Source: an uncultured Bacteroidales bacterium
Lineage (GTDB): Bacteria > Bacteroidota > Bacteroidia > Bacteroidales > UBA4417
Assembly: GCA_903878265.1 (NCBI GenBank)
Contig: CAIRHD010000169.1
Span: 1 to 37,232, forward strand
DNA length: 37,232 bases
Reading direction: 5' to 3'
In this document: piece after piece, positions 26,990 through 35,900 of the stretch
Layout: every line of letters starts with the position of its first letter
How positions within the stretch are numbered: position 1 is the stretch's first letter
Made by a program: the position numbers and the translations under genes
The notes under the pieces: model-generated
Told to the model about the DNA's origin: nothing
Database searches by the model: none
The model's input: the letters and a program-made list of their open reading frames with translations, nothing else

Positions 26990-28264
26990 TTAATTGCCCT
27001 TGCTTTTTAAAACTTCCTTTGTTACCTGAATATTCGAAAAATACGCATTTATCGAATCGGCTGTCACGTTATTGGCATAAGGATTTAGTTTATGAACTTG
27101 TTGCAAAGCATAATATGCAGCACGAGGATATAACTGATAATGTCCTCGTTCGTCAGTTTTGCCTTTTGCGCATATACCGTACCATTCCTCGTTCATATTG
27201 TTTTCTCCTGGCACATAATCGTTCTGATAACCACCGTTCACCCAGGATGCATAAGTATCGTGAACGTCTAAATTTTCTGTTTGTTTATACTTCCACCAAC
27301 CATCGCTAAACATAAAAGTAAACCCACCGATACAATTTCCCGCTTTGCCTAAACCAGCAGCATTTTGATAGATTTCTTTCCAATTGTTTGTCAGATAATA
27401 TGCCTGCGATTGCTGGTCTTCTTCGTTGCTAACAGCATTAAAAGCATCGGAACCAAACTCGGTAAACATGATTGGTTTTTGCAACACTTCTTTTGTTTTT
27501 TGAAATGCGTCGCCAAACGAAACTCCCCGATACATATTAACTCCCAGAATATCAATATCTTTACATTCCTCGGCAATAATATCGAGGAAAAGCAAATCGC
27601 CATTACATATTGCTACCGGATGAGATTTGTCTAAAGTTTTTATTGCCAAAGCCGCTTCGTTGAACAGTTTATACAATGCTTTGGCACCAGCGGTCGATTT
27701 TCGTTGGTCAATAGGAATATCTTCCGTTTCGGCCCCTCGCCAGAAAAGCCCGTAATTGTTCTCGTTACCTAATAAATACAGGAGCAAACCCGGTGTATTG
27801 TTATATTCTTTAACAATATCGGTTACTTCTTTCAGGAGAAGGTCATGAACACGGACATCAGAATATTCGGTATTCGCAACCCATGCGCCATTTAATGTTA
27901 AGCCATATCTCCCGAAAGAATGGTTTATCATGGTATAGATGCCATATTTTTCGTAAATATACGTAATCCACTTCGGTTGGATGCCGGTATAAACACGAAT
28001 GGCGTTTACCCCCATGTTTTTCAACATAAGCATTTCTGTATCAAGTGCAGCTTTAATAAAATCATCTGATTGCTGCCATAAACTGTATGAGTAATTAGTG
28101 CCAACTGGAAAGTAATCCCAATTCATGCCATTGATTATCAAATTTTCCCCATTGACATTTAGTTTAACTCCTTCATTATTAGTAATAACTGTAACTTTGT
28201 GCGCCTGCGCGAAAACAGTTGTTATAATCAGGGAAAGAGCAAAAGCCAATATAAATTGTTTCAT
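26990..28264 (-). CDS. secreted TIM-barrel glycosidase of GH2/GH5-like type
   Basis: The 424-residue protein has a signal peptide (~1-19, ending V-F-A-Q) and a single (beta/alpha)8 barrel without the GH2 jelly-roll domains. Motifs typical of clan GH-A are visible: I-N-G-M-N-W-D-Y (~44-51), N-A-I-R-V-Y-T (~87-93), acid/base E168 in L-L-G-N-E-N-N and nucleophile E269 in M-F-T-E-F-G-S-D-A-F. Such proteins are usually labelled as GH2 TIM-barrel-domain proteins; the exact family and substrate are uncertain. Given its neighbours I infer a periplasmic beta-glucosidase or exo-glucanase acting on oligosaccharides released by GH81 and GH30, before uptake by the adjacent symporter. A copy of the dispersed palindrome lies just upstream. 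Confidence 0.82.
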   Translation of the reverse strand: MKQFILAFALSLIITTVFAQAHKVTVITNNEGVKLNVNGENLIINGMNWDYFPVGTNYSYSLWQQSDDFIKAALDTEMLMLKNMGVNAIRVYTGIQPKWITYIYEKYGIYTMINHSFGRYGLTLNGAWVANTEYSDVRVHDLLLKEVTDIVKEYNNTPGLLLYLLGNENNYGLFWRGAETEDIPIDQRKSTAGAKALYKLFNEAALAIKTLDKSHPVAICNGDLLFLDIIAEECKDIDILGVNMYRGVSFGDAFQKTKEVLQKPIMFTEFGSDAFNAVSNEEDQQSQAYYLTNNWKEIYQNAAGLGKAGNCIGGFTFMFSDGWWKYKQTENLDVHDTYASWVNGGYQNDYVPGENNMNEEWYGICAKGKTDERGHYQLYPRAAYYALQQVHKLNPYANNVTADSINAYFSNIQVTKEVLKSKGN

Positions 28265-28287
28265 GATTCCATTATATTAAGTTTGGG

Positions 28288-28439
28288 TCCACTCCGATAA
28301 GTCTTTATTCGCAACAAAGTCACAAAGCCATTAAGCTTTACTAAGTTTATAGTATTGATTAACAATACTTTGTGAGCCTTTGTGCCACGGTGTCTTAGTG
28401 GCAATTCTTTGTTTTGGAGTTCTCGGAGCGGATGCAAGG
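28288..28439. repeat. dispersed intergenic palindromic repeat, copy D (most complete)
   Basis: This is a ~150-bp imperfect palindrome. The ends are inverted (TCCACTCCGA on the left, TCGGAGCGGA on the right), the flanks carry ACAAAG/CTTTGTG tracts, and the centre is AGTATTG-ATTAA-CAATACT. It is homologous to the segments at 3135, 18784 and 25221, and lies between the GH17 stop and the TIM-barrel glycosidase start. Confidence 0.68.
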
Positions 28440-28467
28440 TTGATTGAAAGGTTTTTTTTAATTTGAA

Positions 28468-29358
28468 TCAGTATTTGATATTTTCATTTTTATCCCAGAT
28501 TCCCCAGTAAGCTCCAACATCGCCTTCGGCACCTACTTTCCATGATTCGTCAAATGAAGAAAAGTAAAAGATGTCGATATTTTCTTGCTTCGACCATAAT
28601 TGCGTATTGATAAAATATTTCAAGGAATTTTCATGAGAAGGTTGGGCTCCCTTATAATTTTCGCCTTGACTTGGCCATCCGGTTTCTGTGATAATTACAC
28701 GTTTGTTGCCTCCTCCTGCATTCAGGGCCTGCCAATACATTTGCTTCATGTACATCAATGAATAATCGGCATGGCAGCACTCCCAAAAGGGATAGCAGTT
28801 TGCTAAAATCACGTCACATGCTTCTGTGATTTTTGGCCGAACACTGAATTCATAATAAGCATCCACATATCCTACCGGAATGTGCGGAATAGCATGTTTT
28901 ACCCTGTTTATGTAGTCTAAAAGTTCGTTTTCGGTTAAATCTTCACGATACAGAACTTCATTGCCAACGGCAGCTATATCAACATAACCCTCCTTTGCCA
29001 ATACGATCAGAGCCGATAATTCCTGTTCGTTTTTTTTGGGATCTTTGCCTAACCAGGCACCAACTAAGGTGTTAATTCCAAATTCTTTTGCAATTTGCGG
29101 AATTAGCTCATTGCCTTCGATACACGAAAAAGAACGGACGCATTTTGTGTATGGTTGAATAATCTTCATCCTTCTTCTTATCTGATTTTCGGAAAGTACA
29201 CTTCCAGGCTTTTGCCCTTCTTCGTAAGCGCTAAAGCAGAGGCCATGCATTCCGTCATTCAACACTGTTCTGAACAGCTCATGTAATTCTTTTTCAGGCT
29301 TTTCGGCAAAATCTACTCCTCCTGCCATGGCCATGATTTTTCCTTCTCTAACTGACAT
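28468..29358 (-). CDS. GH17 beta-1,3-glucan-active enzyme, no signal peptide
   Basis: The 296-residue TIM barrel has GH17 motifs: acid/base E134 in A-V-G-N-E-V-L-Y-R-E-D and nucleophile E225 in I-I-T-E-T-G-W-P-S-Q-G. There is no signal peptide or lipobox (M-S-V-R-E-G-K-I start), so it is expected in the cytoplasm. GH17 enzymes hydrolyse or transglycosylate beta-1,3-glucans with retention. Next to a GPH symporter (44 nt upstream) it probably trims or remodels imported beta-1,3-gluco-oligosaccharides. It is a close paralogue of the 296-residue gene at 31995-32885, with long identical blocks around both catalytic residues. Confidence 0.88.
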   Translation of the reverse strand: MSVREGKIMAMAGGVDFAEKPEKELHELFRTVLNDGMHGLCFSAYEEGQKPGSVLSENQIRRRMKIIQPYTKCVRSFSCIEGNELIPQIAKEFGINTLVGAWLGKDPKKNEQELSALIVLAKEGYVDIAAVGNEVLYREDLTENELLDYINRVKHAIPHIPVGYVDAYYEFSVRPKITEACDVILANCYPFWECCHADYSLMYMKQMYWQALNAGGGNKRVIITETGWPSQGENYKGAQPSHENSLKYFINTQLWSKQENIDIFYFSSFDESWKVGAEGDVGAYWGIWDKNENIKY

Positions 29359-29402
29359 TTAATTAAAATTAGAATTTGATTAAATTAGAAAGTACCTTTC
29401 GA

Positions 29403-30845
29403 TTAAAGCTCGCCTCTTCGTTCAACCAATGCGTTCCGAATTTCTCTGGCCCTTGTTTCGGTAATATCGTATTTCCACATAACCCAAATAGCAATTATAC
29501 CTGCCAACGAAGGGATAGAAATATCTGCTAAACGGAGCATGGTAATGGTATGAGCTGATTGTGCCTGAACATTCCCATCAAAACCCACTGCGCTCAAAAT
29601 CACACCGCTTAAGAATAAGGCAAGCGACATTCCGAGTTTAACCATCCACCAGTAAACTGCTCCAAATAATGCTTCTTTTCGCGGCATTCCGTTCCTAAGT
29701 TCATCATAATCGCATACATCGGCTGTCATTGACATCATTAATGTAAACAAACCGCCTATTCCAAACGACATTAAAGGTAAAGGGAGGAACATAAGCCAAG
29801 GGTTTCCCGGTGAGAACCCCCACCATTTAAGGGTATAACCTACAATTGATATTAATGTGGATACTACAAAGGCATTTTTCTTTCCTATTTTGGTTGACAT
29901 GTAAGTGATAATCGGAATTACCAAAAAAGCAGTCATCAAAGCACTTACTGTACCAAACCATGCCGGCCATTGACCTGCAGCCATTTGGTTGCCGTTGAAT
30001 AAGTAAAAAATAACAATGTAGAATGAAAACGAAGCAACTATTTGATACCCATTGAATACTAAGAATGTGGCTCCACAAAGACGAAGAAATGGTTTGTTGT
30101 TAATGGTTTGCTTCACATCCCTGAAAAAATCCTTTACATTAGAAACAATACCCTTGAACGACAATATTGTTTGACCAGTTAAACGTGCCTGATCAATTTC
30201 TTTACAAAATAATGCAGGCATAATTCCCATTACCAGGCAAATAAATCCAACATAATAAGATAAAACCCTCACTCCTTCAGGTGCATTTGGGAATAATTCG
30301 GGCCGTGAAATCAAATACCAGAACCACGGTGCTATCATCCATGCTATCTGTCCCATAAATTGGGATATTGCCATAAGTCGTGTTCGCTCATTATAATCGG
30401 GGGTCATTTCGTATCCTAATCCAATAAGAGGGGCTGCAAAAACGGTGTATCCTAAATAGAATATTACAGACATCAGCAGAAAGTGAATAAAATTATATGT
30501 TTCGTGGCTGTTTCCTGCTTCTGGCGCTTTTAACTGCCACATCAAAACAAAAGCAATACCAACTACAATGGCTCCACCAAAAATATAAGGTTTACGGCGG
30601 CCCCATCTGGAACGGGTATTGTCGGAAATATAACCCATAATAGGGTCGAGAATTGCATCCATAAACCTTGGGATAGCTGATAAAATACCAGCTTTATAAG
30701 GGCTCATGCCAAATCCCACCACTAAAAAAAACATGAATACACCCAGTGCAGCAGGCAATAACTGATTCGTAAGGTTTCCTGCACCGAATGCAATTTTTTG
30801 CCCCAGCGGCACCACATCTTCTGGTTTTGTTTTATAATGTTCCAT
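29403..30845 (-). CDS. GPH-family sugar:cation symporter (second copy)
   Basis: The 480-residue protein has ~12 membrane spans and the GPH signature F-M-D-A-I-L-D-P-I-M-G followed by S-D-N-T-R-S-R-W-G-R-R-K-P-Y (74-87). It is clearly divergent from the GPH gene at 25364, so the two are not a recent duplication and may carry different oligosaccharides. It lies between GH17 genes: 44 nt to the downstream one, 221 nt from the upstream one. Import of beta-1,3-gluco-oligosaccharides to the cytoplasmic GH17s and phosphorylase is the inferred role. Confidence 0.92.
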   Translation of the reverse strand: MEHYKTKPEDVVPLGQKIAFGAGNLTNQLLPAALGVFMFFLVVGFGMSPYKAGILSAIPRFMDAILDPIMGYISDNTRSRWGRRKPYIFGGAIVVGIAFVLMWQLKAPEAGNSHETYNFIHFLLMSVIFYLGYTVFAAPLIGLGYEMTPDYNERTRLMAISQFMGQIAWMIAPWFWYLISRPELFPNAPEGVRVLSYYVGFICLVMGIMPALFCKEIDQARLTGQTILSFKGIVSNVKDFFRDVKQTINNKPFLRLCGATFLVFNGYQIVASFSFYIVIFYLFNGNQMAAGQWPAWFGTVSALMTAFLVIPIITYMSTKIGKKNAFVVSTLISIVGYTLKWWGFSPGNPWLMFLPLPLMSFGIGGLFTLMMSMTADVCDYDELRNGMPRKEALFGAVYWWMVKLGMSLALFLSGVILSAVGFDGNVQAQSAHTITMLRLADISIPSLAGIIAIWVMWKYDITETRAREIRNALVERRGEL

Positions 30846-30913
30846 ACATTAAATTTTTGACGATTAGTATTAAAATTAATTAGAGTCTGCCCGTAATGGC
30901 AAGTTTTATTTCT

Positions 30914-30984
30914 ATTTACGATTTACAATTATTACTCGCCTATAACAAATTGTAAATCTGAAATCGTAATTCGCATGTTATAGG
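30914..30984. repeat. imperfect inverted repeats between GH17 and the symporter gene
   Basis: ATTTACGATTTACAATT (30914-30930) is partly complementary to AATTGTAAATC and ATCGTAA (30948-30969), and CCTATAAC (30939-30946) is the exact complement of GTTATAGG (30977-30984). It may be a weak terminator, an operator for the symporter gene, or an intergenic repeat; I cannot decide which. Confidence 0.35.
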
Positions 30985-31066
30985 ATAAACCAAGTTTAAA
31001 TACAAACTCTAATTTGGCAATTATCAAATGTGATTTCCCCTTGGCGGCACTTTGTCGTACCCAGAC

Positions 31067-31984
31067 TTAAAGGAACACTTTTTTGGGTTTTCGGTCAACG
31101 GTAAACAGTCCCCAGTGTTTTTCTGGTTCAAGGGCTTCGGGCGAACCTTTCCACGGCTCATCGAATGCTTCGAACACAAAAGTCATAATGCCTTCTCTTT
31201 CGCTCCATTTCATCAAGTCATTGTAATATATGGCCTGAAATTCCTGGCTCACATTTTCGGGATTTATACCCCGCCCGTTTGAATTGGTTGCCCAGCCTGC
31301 CTCGGTAATTATTACAGGTTTATCAGGATATCTTTCAGCAATTCCTTGGTAGTTCTGTTTGGTGTATTCCATGGCCTCGTGAATGTGCTTATACTCCCAA
31401 ACCGGATATGAATGGATAGAAATAAAATCGACTTCATCAACAAGGTGTTTCAGTTTGTCGTACCAAGGCACATAATTTTCGCAGAAGGTAACGGGTTGTT
31501 TAGCCTCTTTCTTGATCATCTTCACATAGCTGATAACTTTGTCAACCGACACATAATGATCAGTCCAGTCAACAGTAGCTTCATTGCCCGCCGAAAGCGA
31601 AAAAACAATATCAGGATATTGCTTTGCCAGCTTTATTAGTTTCCTGATTTGAGCATGGTTGATTTTTTTATTGTAATCAAGTTGCTCTTTGGAATAGATG
31701 GCGCCCCACGGACAGCCAAAATTGTTCAGTTCGGCAAGAATATAGGCGCCTAACATTACTTTGAAGTTCAGTTTTTCCTGCTCGATTACTTTCAGGACTG
31801 TTTCGGCATGAACACTGCAATCGTATAAGCGGATGTATTTCCATCTATTATGAAGTATCAGAAGGTCTTCCTTAACCTGATTGTATGTAGGAAATACGCC
31901 AAGGTCAGGGCTTTGGCCTTGCCTGTAGCCCGAATAGCAAATTGCTTTCCCAGGAGTAAGTCCTAGTTTTTTAAATAGATTCAT
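31067..31984 (-). CDS. divergent GH17-like glycosidase, no signal peptide
   Basis: The 305-residue protein is a TIM barrel with the same clan signature as its neighbours: acid/base E135 in S-A-G-N-E-A-T-V, nucleophile E228 in I-I-T-E-A-G-W-A-T, and F-E-A-F-D-E-P-W-K after the nucleophile, as in GH17. It has only limited similarity to the two 296-residue GH17 genes, so it represents another GH17 branch with a probably different chain-length or linkage preference. No signal peptide is visible, so it is likely cytoplasmic. It starts 10 nt after the stop of the upstream GH17, which indicates co-transcription. Confidence 0.82.
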   Translation of the reverse strand: MNLFKKLGLTPGKAICYSGYRQGQSPDLGVFPTYNQVKEDLLILHNRWKYIRLYDCSVHAETVLKVIEQEKLNFKVMLGAYILAELNNFGCPWGAIYSKEQLDYNKKINHAQIRKLIKLAKQYPDIVFSLSAGNEATVDWTDHYVSVDKVISYVKMIKKEAKQPVTFCENYVPWYDKLKHLVDEVDFISIHSYPVWEYKHIHEAMEYTKQNYQGIAERYPDKPVIITEAGWATNSNGRGINPENVSQEFQAIYYNDLMKWSEREGIMTFVFEAFDEPWKGSPEALEPEKHWGLFTVDRKPKKVFL

Positions 31985-31994
31985 TCAGTCAAAT

Positions 31995-32885
31995 TTATTT
32001 CGAGTACTTTAAATTCCCATCTTTGTCCCAAAGGCCCCAGTATGCGCCTACATCACCTTCATCGTCCATTTTCCACATTTCGTCGAACGCCGAAAAATAG
32101 AATATATCTATATTGTCTTCTGTACTCCAATTTTGGGTATTGATAAAATTGCGGATTGCATTAATGAATGATGGTTCAGCATCTCCAATAGAAGTTCCCC
32201 GGTTAGGCCAGCCGGTTTCGGTTATGATCATTTTTTTGCCATTTCCGGCTTTTAATGCACGGTTATACATGTCTTTCATGTAGAGCAGCGAATAGTTGAT
32301 GCTACAGCCTTCCCAGAAGGGATAACAGTTTGCGAAAATAATATCGCAAGCCTCTGTAACGGCAGGCCGGTTACAGAATTCATAATAAGCATCCACATAT
32401 CCAACTGCAATACCGGGCAATTCATTTTTTACCCGCTTGATGAATTCCAACAATTCATCTTCTGTCAAATCTTCCCGATACAATACTTCATTGCCGACAG
32501 CTACCAAATCGGCATAACCATCTTTAGCAATTTGGATAACATTGGATATTTCTTCTTCATTAATTGCCTGATTTTCGCCTAACCAGGCGCCTACCATTGT
32601 TTTTAAACCATATTCTTTTGCTATGCGCGGAATCATCTCATTGCCTTCGGTACACGAAAAAGACCTGATCCATTTTGTATATGGCCTGATGATTTCAATT
32701 TTCCTGCGGATTTGTTCTTCGGTAATTAAATATCCGGGCTCCTGTTCTTCCAGATAGGGACTGAAGCAAACTCCATGCATGCCTTTGTTCAGCACTTCGT
32801 AAAAAATGGATCTTATATCTGCTTCTGATTTATTTGTAATATCCTGCCCAGCTAACGAAAGTATGTTGTCATTTCTAAACGACAT
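31995..32885 (-). CDS. GH17 beta-1,3-glucan-active enzyme, no signal peptide (paralogue)
   Basis: At 296 residues it is the same length as the GH17 at 28468-29358 and aligns with it almost without gaps. Shared blocks include A-V-G-N-E-V-L-Y-R-E-D-L-T-E (acid/base), G-Y-V-D-A-Y-Y-E-F and I-I-T-E-T-G-W-P (nucleophile). There is no signal peptide. A good Shine-Dalgarno-like AAAGGAGA stands about 7-10 nt before the ATG, which is rare in this window and suggests strong translation. It begins 36 nt after the phosphorylase stop, so the two genes are probably in one operon. Likely role: cytoplasmic hydrolysis or transglycosylation of beta-1,3-gluco-oligosaccharides, feeding the phosphorylase. Confidence 0.88.
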   Translation of the reverse strand: MSFRNDNILSLAGQDITNKSEADIRSIFYEVLNKGMHGVCFSPYLEEQEPGYLITEEQIRRKIEIIRPYTKWIRSFSCTEGNEMIPRIAKEYGLKTMVGAWLGENQAINEEEISNVIQIAKDGYADLVAVGNEVLYREDLTEDELLEFIKRVKNELPGIAVGYVDAYYEFCNRPAVTEACDIIFANCYPFWEGCSINYSLLYMKDMYNRALKAGNGKKMIITETGWPNRGTSIGDAEPSFINAIRNFINTQNWSTEDNIDIFYFSAFDEMWKMDDEGDVGAYWGLWDKDGNLKYSK

Positions 32886-32921
32886 GTTGATTTTCTCCTT
32901 TTTGAATTTACTTTTATCTAT

Positions 32922-35900
32922 TTATCTTGCAAAACCCCTGAACGAAACTTCAATCAGAACAATATCTCCTGAACGCTGAAATATGCTTGCACTGATTGCC
33001 GGATTGATGACATGACCTTTTATAAGAATCTTGTTCTTGTTTCTTAGGGTGATACTGATTTTGTCTTCGGAGGATGCACTGTATAGAATCGGTATCTGGC
33101 AGAAAGTAAATGCCAGTTGCCCTACGTCAAGTGTGAACTGTTGTTTTTCGCCTTTCAAATCAAAATATTCAAATACACTACTCTCATTCAATAACTCATT
33201 CAGGTTAAGTAATGAGGGTTGAAATAAAATTTCCCCATTCTGGATAAGAATTCCTAATTCCCTCATGCGGGAGATAAAGTCTTCTTTTACCAGTCCGGTC
33301 ATGCCAGGCTGCTGCACACCAGCATTTCCGGGTGTATGCGAATAAGCATCCGTTGGAAATGCTCCGTATAATTCGGGAGATTTATTTAAGCCTATTCCTG
33401 CCTTGATTTCGAAATAATGATCTTTAATTTTACCAACTACAACAGGGTCAGCACCTTCGCGAACTCCTTTGAAATAGCATTCCTGGGCAGCAAGCAACAA
33501 TTTGGAAACCATGTGCCAGTATATACTTCCCAAACCTTCGTAACCGTAAAAGGTACCCGATCGTCCGGTAAACGACTGGTGATCGAAAAGGTCTTCATAC
33601 ATTGCCAGCATCGTTTCTTTTTCATCGGCAACCAACGATGCATATTTGTCAGTATCCAATTGGTTCAATGCCTTTTCCAGAACGCCTGCATTACGGAATG
33701 TTCCGTCGAAGTGGCAGTTGCCAAGATTATCAGCACTTAATATAGATGTATCTTTATCTGCTATTAATTGGCAAAGCAATTTGGATGTTTGAACCTTGCT
33801 GCCCGGGATATTGTTTTTCTGGGTGAAAAGAGGCAATTGCCTGTCGGGATAAAGTAGGTAACTATATTGTTTGCGATGGAACATAGTGCTCAATTTCAAC
33901 GAGTTAAGCACATCAAGGCTTTCCTGTACCGATAAATACCCTGAACTTAGTACGGCAACCTGGCCTTCGAGCATTTCGTATAAATGCCTGATGGATATTT
34001 CCTGTTCAGAAAGCGAGATCAGGTTATAGGCATGATAAAGGCCATCTTCACGCTTGTTCACTTTTATGGACTGATCCATATATTCCAAAGCGAGCAAAGT
34101 GAACTCATGTAAGGCTTTTACTTTGAGCACTTTTTTTCTGCCTGAAAAGGAATTCTCATAAATGGAGTTCCTATAATCACTTCCTGCTTCACCAAGACAA
34201 TCAGTAAAATTGCGTCTTTCGGCATTTGAAAATCCAGTTTTGAGAAGTGCAGTGTTTTCAGCAAAGAGTGTTAATATTTTGCCGAATAATGTTTCAACCT
34301 CTTCTGAAACAGGTATTTCATTGCTGCCAGTTTCATTGAAGCGTTCGGACCAGAATTTCAGGAAACGTCGTAAATAATAAAGCGTAACCATCGAAACCCC
34401 ATTTCCTACAAGGGCATTGTTGGCATCGTTCCATTCTGGACGCTGAGTATTGAGCCATATTCCGGCCTCGGGAATAAAATTGCTTAATTTGGCCAGTAAC
34501 GTAACCAGTATTTTTTCTGTAAGATTAACCCGGTAAATTTCATCTTCCTTGCTTCTCAACAAGGCTCCGTCAGCACCGGTTTTCTTGGTTAATTCTTTGA
34601 TTTTATCATTTAGGGGGAAATCAAAAACGATAGTATCCTTTGGGTTTTTTACAATTTCGGAATAAGGTTTTATACGGTATGGCACATTGACATAAACAAA
34701 AATTTCCTTTTGCAATAATTCGTCCAGTTTGCCCGGATGAAATTCATTTGATAATTCGAGAAATTTTTGGAGGTAGATAATCTGGTGGTCTCCCCAGTAG
34801 CCAATATACGACCAGGCATCGTGAGGATCAGGACATTCCCAATCAATTCCTTCGCGGGTGATGCGGTATGGATTATAGCCATCGGCAGTGGTAGCATTTA
34901 CGAATTTGCTGATCATACCTTCAATAAATTCAGGATATGAAAGACATAGTGCTTCCCAGTTTTGAAAAATATCGCGCCAATTTCCTTCGTAATTCAATTT
35001 TACCGAGCCATCTTTATTTTTTGTTTCGATAGAAAACTGGTTCCACGGACGGCTTGGATCGCCATGCCTCCGGCTAAAAGTTAGAGGCAAGTATTCGTAG
35101 CAAATCCTGATCAGATCCTGGTCTGAAGTGTTTTCAGCTAACCCGATCAATTCCAGATAATCGATTTGTTCGGGAAGTTGATCGAGCCAGCTTTCGTAGT
35201 TAACGGTTACAGTTGTATTGATTTGCCTGATAAAAAGCACAAAATCAGCCTTATCAACGGTGTAATTGCTAGTAAAAATCCCACCTCTCATTACATTATA
35301 AAGCGTATTTGAGAAATGGCGGGCACAGCTTAACTCGTCAGTGCTCAATTGCATCCCATCCGCATCGCCGACAATTTTCTTCAGGTTCGTTGTTCCATTT
35401 TCGATATCGGAATCTACCAGTTGTTTTATGTTTTTCGTGGTTTTAATAGCATGGTCGAGATTGGCTATATCACCACTTTCCTGGTTGATTTCAGCAACGA
35501 TCATCCATTCCATGCTGGCATCTTTTCCAAGTGTTAAATTCGTATTCACATAATATGCGCCCCGGCTAGCCCGTATATCGACTTCTGTTTCCACAGGCAA
35601 TCCTTTTTTAAAGTTCTCAACCTGATGGTCGGAAATAAGAATTTTTGCATCGCGATTTAGCCCACACAACCAAACAGATGTTGCTTTAAGCGATTCGCTC
35701 GGTTCGGCGCGGTCAACAGGGATTGAGCTTAACATATACAAACCCAGCTTGGCATCTTCTATCAGTTCGCTCTTTTTATAAGCATCGAGCAGATTGCTAA
35801 ATCCATTCTGAAAATCGTAATCAACGCCATTGGGTAGGATATTTCTAATCCCATCAAGCACATCTATTGTAACCGATCCATCATTTTGATTGCTGATGAC

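Noticed and set aside
28288-28439. Palindrome considered as an RNA gene or terminator
   Set aside because: It has no tRNA features and no T-run, and it is repeated in other intergenic places, so a dispersed repeat explains it better.
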